6,543 nucleotides of DNA from Verrucomicrobiota bacterium (GTDB lineage Bacteria > Verrucomicrobiota > Verrucomicrobiia > Verrucomicrobiales > DEV007): assembly GCA_020630835.1 (NCBI GenBank), contig JAHDIL010000104.1:1-6543 (forward strand), read 5' to 3'. Below the pieces are notes generated by a model. That model saw nothing but the letters and a program-made list of their open reading frames with translations, had not been told where the DNA came from and did no database searches. The position numbers and the translations under genes are program-made. How positions within the stretch are numbered: position 1 is the stretch's first letter; each line of letters begins with the position of its first letter. This document shows, piece after piece, positions 1-5,798 of this stretch.

Positions 1-2594
1 CATAACCTTTCCTGCATTTCCTGAAATAGCCTTTCAATGGCCTCTTCGGGTGATTCAAGCATTAGGTTTTCTTTGATACGGCTAGCATACAATCCAAAAG
101 CAAAAGGCGATACAGCCGGCACTTGCTCGAGAACCCACTCCATATCCTGGCACTGTGCTAGAAATGCTACGGCCCGGTTTTGGTCGAGAAAGGTGTGTTT
201 GGCCTCGTGAATGGCTTGAAGGTAGAGAGGGTGGTCCGGCTCGTGGTCGCGAAGGACATTGAACAGGATATCGGAATTCCAGCGGATTTGTCGCAGAGTG
301 CGTGCTTTCCCAGGAAGTTGTCTTGGGATCATCAGGCCGGTTTGAGCGACGCCGCCGAACTGCCATTTTACGAGCTGACTGTTATGTAGGGCAGCGTGAA
401 GAGACTCGTTCGCGTTTTTAGTATGAAAAAGCTCTCGCCAGGCCTCTAACTCGAGGTCTTGGGAATGACGGAGGGTCAGGAGAAACCCGTAGTCGTCGAT
501 GGTGATTTGTGCATTTCCTCCCACAGCTTCTGAAAGGCGGTGAGTAATGATGCGAGAGAGGGCATCGTTGGCGCTGCGACCAATGAGTGAATGAAAGAAA
601 AAGTGCACGCGCTCGGGATCACGCTTTTCGTCCTCGTAGCGCTCGATGAGAAAACGAGTTTCTGTCGGAATGAGGGAGATACTGCGCTGGTTTTCGAAAT
701 GATCGAGGATGGCTAGGGCGTTTGTGTGCGAGATGTTATATTCCTCGATGAGCCAGCCGATGTGGTCTTCTTGGTCCCGCGTATCATCCTCAAGTTGATT
801 GTTCAGAACTGTTCTTAGCCGCGTAACTTCGCCAGCAATACCGGAGGCCAAGGGGATCTTGTTAGCGTTCCAGCTGGGGACGGTCGGCATGCGGCCTTTG
901 GCGTTCTTCACGATGACTTCGTGGGCACTCGACTTTTCTAATTTAACGGTTCGTCCGCCGAGAACGAAGATGTCATTGGGGTTGAGCCCCTTGAGGAACC
1001 TCTCTTCGACGGCTCCGATACGGCGCTGGTTAAGTTTGACGGTAACCATGCCTTCAGAGTGTATTGTGCCAACGTTAGATAAATACTGTCGTTCTGCGGC
1101 TTTCGAAACTAGGTGATAGCGCTCATCGACCTTCTTGATTTTTCCAAAGGTATCTTTGTATTGTTTTTCAAGAGAGGTGCCCCCTCCCTGAAGATATTGG
1201 AAAAGGCGGGTGATTTCTGCTTTCGTAATGTCGCGAAAAGGGTAGGCGCGCTTGATAAGAGCGAAGCTCTCTTCGATGGTGGTCCCTTGTTCGCTCATGG
1301 CCATTCCTAGAATGTGCTGGATCATGACATCCTGAGCGCCGGTGAGTATCTTGATAGGGTCCAGCTTTCGTTCGTGGGTGAGCTGGGCGCAGACCGCGCA
1401 CTCAATGAGATCGTTTATATTGGTGGCGACGAGGATGCCATGACTCGTTTCATGGATGCTATGTCCAGAGCGGCCGATCCGCTGTAGGGCACGAGAGACG
1501 CCTTTGGGTGTGCTGATGAGAACAACGGTGTCGATATGACCGATGTCGAGTCCGAGCTCTAGACTGGTGGAGCAGATGACTGCGCGAACTTTTCCAAGTT
1601 TTAGATTATCCTCGACTTCTTTCCTCAGGTCTCGATCGAGGGAGCTGTGATGGCATTCGATTGCATCGGCAATATCTGGAAGAGATTGTTTGAGCTGGTG
1701 CGTAATGCGCTCCGCGCCAGATCTTGTGTTGGTGAAAACAAGTGTCGATTTTTTGCGGGCTACCAGGTTCGCAAGATCTGACATCATTCGACTAGCAGTA
1801 TAGCCCGCCGGCGGGTAGGCATGCTTGCGCAGTGGAGTCATCACCTCAATCAGACTGCGTTTTTTACCCTGTGCCTGACAGATGGCAGCATCTGGTCCAG
1901 AGCCAGTAAGAAAAGCGCTGATGCGATCTAGGGGGGCAACAGTGGCTGAGAGCCCAATCCTCACTAGGGCGTCGGATCCTCTGGTGCTATGACGGATAGC
2001 GTCCTCGAGTCGTTCCATCGATACGGATAGATGAACGCCGCGCTTGTTTTCTGCGAAGGCATGCAGTTCATCAACGATGAGGTAGCGGCATCGGGCAAAG
2101 GCCTCGGCGAAACCCTTTTGGGGGAGCATGATGGCGAGGCTTTCGGGTGTTGTGAGTAGTATGTGTGGAGGCCGTTGACGTAGTTTCTGCCGATCGGCCG
2201 ATGAAGTGTCGCCGGTGCGCAGTCCAATGCGAACGTCATCGGCTAGCCCGAGACCTTCGATGAGCGGCTGCAGGTTTTTCTCGATGTCGTAGCTGAGGGC
2301 TCGTAAGGGGGATAGGTAGATGCAGAAAATGCCGGCGGGCAGTTTTTTGTCCGACTCTTTCATCCGGACAAAGCGGTCGAGGATACCGAGGAAACCCGAT
2401 AGGGTTTTTCCAGATCCCGTGGGTGACGAAAGCAGCACGGATCTGCCTTCGACAATATTCGGCACACACAGGGCTTGAGCCTGAGTGGGTTTGGCGAAGG
2501 TGGAACGAAACCATTTTGCCGTCTTGGGGTGTAGCGTGGAGAAAAACGACTCATCCTTGCCGTCTTGTTCGGCGATGAGTGCAACTTTCTTCAT
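1..2594 (-). CDS. Lhr-family superfamily 2 DNA helicase, C-terminus cut by window edge
   Basis: ATP-dependent 3'-5' nucleic-acid translocase of the Lhr family, cytoplasmic and probably acting in DNA repair. The frame is open from the ATG at 2592-2594 to the left edge, giving 864 codons and no stop. Helicase motifs occur in order: a Q-type PTQAQ near the N-terminus, Walker A SPTGSGKT with Lys63, motif Ia SPLRAL (95-100), Ib TPESL (149-153), Walker B DELH (175-178) followed by an Lhr-like KRGVHLSVSMERL stretch, motif III SAT (216-218), motif V STSLELGLDIG (342-352) and motif VI QRIGRSGH (371-378). Beyond these come the probable winged-helix and Lhr core regions. The stretch around residue 660 (VHFFFHSLIGRSANDALSR) resembles the DEAD/H-associated domain. 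Lhr-core proteins are about 800-930 residues, so little is missing. DELH differs from the DEWH of the ligase-associated branch, and no ligase or nuclease is visible. The start overlaps the sirtuin stop (ATGA). The family is clear; the biological role is inferred. Confidence 0.93.
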   Translation of the reverse strand, partial: MKKVALIAEQDGKDESFFSTLHPKTAKWFRSTFAKPTQAQALCVPNIVEGRSVLLSSPTGSGKTLSGFLGILDRFVRMKESDKKLPAGIFCIYLSPLRALSYDIEKNLQPLIEGLGLADDVRIGLRTGDTSSADRQKLRQRPPHILLTTPESLAIMLPQKGFAEAFARCRYLIVDELHAFAENKRGVHLSVSMERLEDAIRHSTRGSDALVRIGLSATVAPLDRISAFLTGSGPDAAICQAQGKKRSLIEVMTPLRKHAYPPAGYTASRMMSDLANLVARKKSTLVFTNTRSGAERITHQLKQSLPDIADAIECHHSSLDRDLRKEVEDNLKLGKVRAVICSTSLELGLDIGHIDTVVLISTPKGVSRALQRIGRSGHSIHETSHGILVATNINDLIECAVCAQLTHERKLDPIKILTGAQDVMIQHILGMAMSEQGTTIEESFALIKRAYPFRDITKAEITRLFQYLQGGGTSLEKQYKDTFGKIKKVDERYHLVSKAAERQYLSNVGTIHSEGMVTVKLNQRRIGAVEERFLKGLNPNDIFVLGGRTVKLEKSSAHEVIVKNAKGRMPTVPSWNANKIPLASGIAGEVTRLRTVLNNQLEDDTRDQEDHIGWLIEEYNISHTNALAILDHFENQRSISLIPTETRFLIERYEDEKRDPERVHFFFHSLIGRSANDALSRIITHRLSEAVGGNAQITIDDYGFLLTLRHSQDLELEAWRELFHTKNANESLHAALHNSQLVKWQFGGVAQTGLMIPRQLPGKARTLRQIRWNSDILFNVLRDHEPDHPLYLQAIHEAKHTFLDQNRAVAFLAQCQDMEWVLEQVPAVSPFAFGLYASRIKENLMLESPEEAIERLFQEMQERL
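2591..2594 (-). other. ATGA stop-start overlap coupling sirtuin and helicase
   Basis: Read on the minus strand, the four bases ATGA contain both the helicase ATG and the sirtuin TGA. Such overlaps usually mean translational coupling by re-initiating ribosomes, so the two proteins are probably made together. No separate Shine-Dalgarno sequence is evident for the helicase; the preceding bases are an AT-rich run inside the last sirtuin codons. Confidence 0.9.
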
Positions 2595-3439
2595 ATTTTT
2601 CGGATACTGTCGATAGCTTCTAGTGCTCCTAGAGGGAGAGCGAGTGCTCGCCCATTCCTCATCTTGTCAGTAGGCACTTGAGGATCCTGTGGATTGATAC
2701 GAATGAGCCTGGAGGTAGGAACCTCATTGAGGAGTTGCTCTGAGAGATGGCGAATGGATGGGACAGCGAGTCCGGCGCCCAGTTCGATGATGAGGAGCTT
2801 CCCTTCGCTGACATCGCTCAACCATTGGGTGAATCGGGCCTCTTGCTGATCGCTAATTGTGGGGTCGTAGTTAGGATCTCCGAACATGAGAATATTCGGT
2901 CGGGCGATAGCACCGCAGCAGGGGCAAATGGGGAGCTCGCCTTTGGCTTCGACGGTGTTTTCATCAATACGGAGGCCTAGCTCATCCTCCTGCATCTCCC
3001 ATGTCTCCTGCTCGCACGCGCGGCGGGTGCACTGAAGACGATGAATACTGCCGTGTATCTCCCAAATGAGATCATCACCCCACCCGGCCGATTGAAAGTG
3101 ACCATCTACATTGCTAGTGACTGAAAAGTAGCCATCAGGGCAGCTTTCTCCGATTGTTTTCAGAGTATCAAAACCTCTGTGAGGTCTTGTGGACTGATAC
3201 AGCGCCAGTCGATGTCCATAGAAGCCCCAGGCTCGCTCGGGATTCGAGCGGAACTGCTGCGGATTAGCCATTTCAGGGAAAGTGATCCCTGCTTGCCGCA
3301 GCGGCGGGTAGGCTTTCCAGAATCCTCCATTCCCTCGAAAATCAGGGAGACCGGAGTCAACTCCCATCCCGGCGCCCGAAGTCACGAGTAGGGAGTCGGC
3401 CTCTGATGTCCAACGCGCAGCTATGTTGGAGGGATCCAC
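2591..3439 (-). CDS. Sir2-family (sirtuin) NAD-dependent protein deacylase
   Basis: A 282-residue cytoplasmic sirtuin, expected to remove acyl groups from lysines with NAD+ as co-substrate. The NAD-binding start TSGAGMGVDSGLPDFRG spans residues 20-36. SNVDGHFQSAG (109-119) matches the TQNIDG motif, with Asn110 and Asp112 kept. His129 in EIHGSIH is the expected catalytic base. A zinc ribbon is suggested by C137/C142 and by cysteines in CPCC (172-175). RPNILMFGD (180-188) matches the family RPxxVxFGE. Where most sirtuins have GTS, this protein has ELGAGLAVP; I recall such sequences in a bacterial subgroup, but that is not checked here. The start is GTG, 17 bases after the upstream lipoprotein stop and without a visible Shine-Dalgarno; the next in-frame Met (25) lies inside the NAD motif, so GTG is preferred. 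The intact His and zinc cysteines favour deacylase activity over the NADase role of defence SIR2 domains. Substrate unknown. Confidence 0.92.
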   Translation of the reverse strand: MDPSNIAARWTSEADSLLVTSGAGMGVDSGLPDFRGNGGFWKAYPPLRQAGITFPEMANPQQFRSNPERAWGFYGHRLALYQSTRPHRGFDTLKTIGESCPDGYFSVTSNVDGHFQSAGWGDDLIWEIHGSIHRLQCTRRACEQETWEMQEDELGLRIDENTVEAKGELPICPCCGAIARPNILMFGDPNYDPTISDQQEARFTQWLSDVSEGKLLIIELGAGLAVPSIRHLSEQLLNEVPTSRLIRINPQDPQVPTDKMRNGRALALPLGALEAIDSIRKI

Positions 3440-3456
3440 TTGTGGATGAGAGAAGC
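3440..3456 (-). promoter_or_regulatory. Short spacer before the GTG start of the sirtuin, no Shine-Dalgarno
   Basis: These 17 bases separate the TAA of the upstream lipoprotein gene from the sirtuin GTG. Read on the minus strand they are GCTTCTCTCATCCACAA, pyrimidine-rich with no GGAG-like element. Initiation therefore probably relies on coupling to upstream translation or on a Shine-Dalgarno-independent mechanism. There is no room for a terminator, which supports co-transcription. Confidence 0.4.
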
Positions 3457-3897
3457 TTAGCTTTCTGAAGCGGTCTTTTTCTGCTTTCTTGCGCTAATGG
3501 CGGCAGCCATGACAGTCTCTGGGTCGACAGCCGGCTCACCCAGCTCAACAAGACGATCGCTGTAGGCTTGCATTTTGATTTTAGCACGGGCTGCCGGACG
3601 GTCCTGCACAGGAGATCCTACGTGGACCTGGCCAAAAGCCAAACCGACAGCAACAGCTGCTGCCGTGCGGCCTACGGCTCGAGCCGTCTCTTGTGCGCGC
3701 AGCTCAGCAGCGACGGTCGCATCTGCTTCGATAGCCGCGCGAAGCTGATCGGGGGTCATCGCTTTTTCTGATTCACTTAGGTAGTATTTGCCATCGACAA
3801 AGCCGACTTTTGGTAAAGGGGGGGATTTTTTCGCCGTCGAGCAGCCCAGAGCGAAGAGGCAGCCGGCGAGGAGGGTCGATAGAATTATGTTTTTCAT
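3457..3897 (-). CDS. Small predicted lipoprotein of unknown function
   Basis: A 146-residue protein I do not recognise. It opens with a lipoprotein signal peptide: MKN, a hydrophobic stretch, then two possible lipobox cysteines. LAGC (Cys13) fits the consensus best, but its hydrophobic core is short; ALGC (Cys19) gives a more normal length. Either way the mature protein would be lipid-anchored to the inner or outer membrane. Residues 31-46 (GFVDGKYYLSESEKAM) precede an Ala/Glu/Arg-rich, probably helical segment (49-73), then a small-residue hydrophobic patch AAAVAVGLAFG (79-89) that is too weak to call a membrane helix. The C-terminus is helical and basic. It starts 3 bases after the stop of the upstream lipoprotein gene, so the two are almost certainly co-expressed. 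Local GC is high (43 of 60 bases at 3661-3720). The signal peptide is well supported; the function is unknown. Confidence 0.8.
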   Translation of the reverse strand: MKNIILSTLLAGCLFALGCSTAKKSPPLPKVGFVDGKYYLSESEKAMTPDQLRAAIEADATVAAELRAQETARAVGRTAAAVAVGLAFGQVHVGSPVQDRPAARAKIKMQAYSDRLVELGEPAVDPETVMAAAISARKQKKTASES

Positions 3898-3900
3898 AGT

Positions 3901-4572
3901 TTATGGGATGGAAAGTATTAGCTTATTAGGATTTGGGACGGATGAGACGGCGCCATAGTTTGCATAGACCGTTCGGTTCGGATTGTATTCGATGAACTTT
4001 AGGCTTTGTCCAGGGCCGTATTGGTGTTCGGGGGTGAAAATGGCGCTGCCGACGTAGGCACTTGTGCCATTCGAGTTAGTATAGAACTGCTGAGTGTTTG
4101 ACCCGTAGGCTTTTTTATTTGCCCGGCTGTTTTTGGCCAACTCTAGGGTGGTAGGTGTATGGCGAAGCTTGAATAGAGAATATTTCGTATCTATCGATCC
4201 GCTACTGATTCGTTTTTTGGGGATGACTAGCCACCCGGTTGTCGTGGCAGTGGTTGTCTCTAGGCCTGTTTCGTAAAGCACTTGAAAACGTCCTTCAGCT
4301 TTGTAAAAAACGGAGTTCTTAGAAGACGTAATTTCATCGAGGACGTAATTCCCCGCAGGGGCTGTATAGGTAATCTTGGGAAAGCTCTGATTTTTAATCA
4401 CTTGCGATCTGTGGGGTTTTTCTATGGTTACGGCACGGGGGATGCTACTGTCAAAGTTCTGTCGTTTGGGTTCCCCCGACTGTTTCGAAGTCGTTTCACA
4501 GCTGACGAGGGTAAATGTGGATAGAATAAAGAGTAGTCTGAAAAGACGGATAACCTTCATTTTTGTATTCAT
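3901..4572 (-). CDS. Predicted lipoprotein of unknown function, 223 residues
   Basis: I do not recognise this family. The N-terminus is a good lipoprotein signal: basic MNTKMKVIRLFR, hydrophobic LLFILSTFT, then lipobox LVSC with Cys25 as the predicted lipidated residue, followed by ETTSK. After a polar linker (26-60) the mature part is rich in Thr, Ser, Tyr and Asn, with alternating hydrophobic patterns typical of beta-strands (for example YVLDEITSSKNSVFYKAEG at 76-94, GWLVIPKK at 113-120, and the ending NKLILSIP). A beta-rich periplasmic or outer-membrane-attached domain is therefore likely. Met1 or Met5 could be the start; neither has a Shine-Dalgarno. It begins 24 bases after the acyltransferase stop, so it may serve export or anchoring of that pathway's product, but this is inference from position only. 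It is more AT-rich than its neighbours (24 G/C of 60 at 4261-4320). Confidence 0.82.
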   Translation of the reverse strand: MNTKMKVIRLFRLLFILSTFTLVSCETTSKQSGEPKRQNFDSSIPRAVTIEKPHRSQVIKNQSFPKITYTAPAGNYVLDEITSSKNSVFYKAEGRFQVLYETGLETTTATTTGWLVIPKKRISSGSIDTKYSLFKLRHTPTTLELAKNSRANKKAYGSNTQQFYTNSNGTSAYVGSAIFTPEHQYGPGQSLKFIEYNPNRTVYANYGAVSSVPNPNKLILSIP

Positions 4573-4596
4573 TCTGTTTGAGAGATGGCAGAGACC

Positions 4597-5787
4597 CTAA
4601 ACTGGCTTCCAGCGTTTGTGCATCCATATCCATTGTTCAGGATGACGCAGGATGATACGCTCTAACGCTTGGTTGCAAAGCTTAGAGTTTTTGATGATCA
4701 GATCGCGCGTTTTTCCCTCGGTGTCCAATTCTAGTTCGGACTCAAAGGAAAGGACATGGGTGCCATCGGGTTCTCGCCAGCTGGAGGCTGGAATGACAGG
4801 GGCTCGGGAGAACTGGGCCAATGCCGGAACACTTTTAAAGCTGTGAGCTGGATGACCAAAAAACTCAGAGGGAACGCCGTGAGACTTGATAGCGAATTGG
4901 TCGTAGACATTAACAATGATATTGTTGGCCTCTAACAGGTCGAGTATCTCATCGAGGGAGTCCCGCTTTTCGAGTGTGCCGAAACCACTTTTGCTAAAGC
5001 GTGAGCGTATCCAGCGGTTGAACCATTCGGGTTTGAGCGGTTTACGAATGAAATGAAAGCGATTGCGAAATTGAGGGTGGTCGGTGAGACCCGCTGCCGT
5101 AGCCACTTCCCAGTTTCCGAAGTGTCCTGTTAGGATAAGAACGCCTCGTTTTTTTTCTAACGCACGCTCAAGATGATCGCCTCCCTCTATTCTGATCATT
5201 TTTCGGAGCTTCTCTTTGCCTTTTAGGCGAAAGGTGAACAATTCTAAGAAGGAGAGCACAAAGTGAGCATAAAAACGCTCTGCGATAGTTTGACGCTGAG
5301 GTGAGGTTAGGCTGTCACCAAACACGCGAGTCAGGTTCTGAGTTACAACAGCTTTTCTCAGTGGCAGAAGCCGATAGACGAGCTTTCCATACCAGGGGCT
5401 GTGTAGGACCGATGGTTGCGCGATAGCGATAGCTGTAGCCGTCTGATCCGTATGTGTGGTGGAGACTGATATGTCTGAAATGGCATGTTTGTTAGCAGAG
5501 ACTTCCGCACGCTCAGAAAGTTGGACTTTCGGTTCACCGTATCCTCCATTTGTTACGGAAAAGTCGGTTGGTTCTAGTATTCCAAGACCGACCTCTTTCG
5601 GGAAGAGCTTGGCACAGGCTTCTTTTATGGCGAATCGTGATGCTAGCTTCTGCGCGCTAAAGCCTTTGCTAGTTGTGGCTGCCTCCAGTTCCTCATCCGA
5701 GAAAAACCGCAGTAGGCCTTCTCTGTCGTGGTCCAGGATGAGCTTCTCTAAACGAGAAACTTCGGCGCTGTCGATACCACATCGCAT
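4597..5787 (-). CDS. Fused AcpS-type phosphopantetheinyl transferase and LpxL-type acyltransferase
   Basis: A 396-residue two-domain protein. Residues 1-125 resemble holo-ACP synthase (AcpS, about 125 residues), which attaches 4'-phosphopantetheine from CoA to acyl carrier proteins. GID with metal-binding Asp6, FFSDEEL (28-34), LASRFAIKEACAKLF (48-62) with Glu56, GEPKV (84-88) and VSTTHTDQTATAIAIA (108-123) follow the family pattern. Residues 130-396 resemble LpxL/HtrB lysophospholipid or lipid A acyltransferases: the HX4E catalytic motif is GHFGNWE (His222, Glu227), DQ is at 296-297, GVPSEFFG at 304-311, and the ending WIWMHKRWKPV is typical. The usual N-terminal membrane helix before the acyltransferase domain appears missing, replaced by the AcpS part. 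The gene lies 11 bases after a ketosynthase gene, which fits a pathway that primes a carrier protein and transfers its acyl product to a lipid, as in aryl-polyene-type clusters. Domain calls are strong; the pathway is inferred. Confidence 0.9.
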   Translation of the reverse strand: MRCGIDSAEVSRLEKLILDHDREGLLRFFSDEELEAATTSKGFSAQKLASRFAIKEACAKLFPKEVGLGILEPTDFSVTNGGYGEPKVQLSERAEVSANKHAISDISVSTTHTDQTATAIAIAQPSVLHSPWYGKLVYRLLPLRKAVVTQNLTRVFGDSLTSPQRQTIAERFYAHFVLSFLELFTFRLKGKEKLRKMIRIEGGDHLERALEKKRGVLILTGHFGNWEVATAAGLTDHPQFRNRFHFIRKPLKPEWFNRWIRSRFSKSGFGTLEKRDSLDEILDLLEANNIIVNVYDQFAIKSHGVPSEFFGHPAHSFKSVPALAQFSRAPVIPASSWREPDGTHVLSFESELELDTEGKTRDLIIKNSKLCNQALERIILRHPEQWIWMHKRWKPV

Positions 5788-5798
5788 CTTTCGGTGGG

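Noticed and set aside
82..366. 94-residue minus-strand open frame rich in Arg, Pro and Ser
   Set aside because: It is in a different frame within the helicase gene; its low-complexity composition is typical of a shadow frame.
799..1310. Two plus-strand open frames of 105 and 65 residues
   Set aside because: They lie opposite the continuous helicase reading frame, have no family features, and are expected by chance in a coding region.
2591..3439. Sirtuin as an NAD-depleting antiphage effector
   Set aside because: Defence SIR2 domains usually lack the zinc ribbon and are part of larger or multi-domain proteins. Here the zinc cysteines and catalytic His are intact and the length is that of a stand-alone deacylase. 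Not excluded, but not the better reading.
4573..4596. Possible terminator or promoter between the acyltransferase and lipoprotein genes
   Set aside because: The 24 bases hold no stem-loop with a T-run and are too short for a promoter with leader.
4597..5787. Housekeeping lipid A lauroyl/myristoyl transferase (LpxL/LpxM)
   Set aside because: The acyltransferase domain fits the superfamily, but the fused AcpS part and adjacent ketosynthase point to a specialised pathway, so the lipid A gene name was not used.
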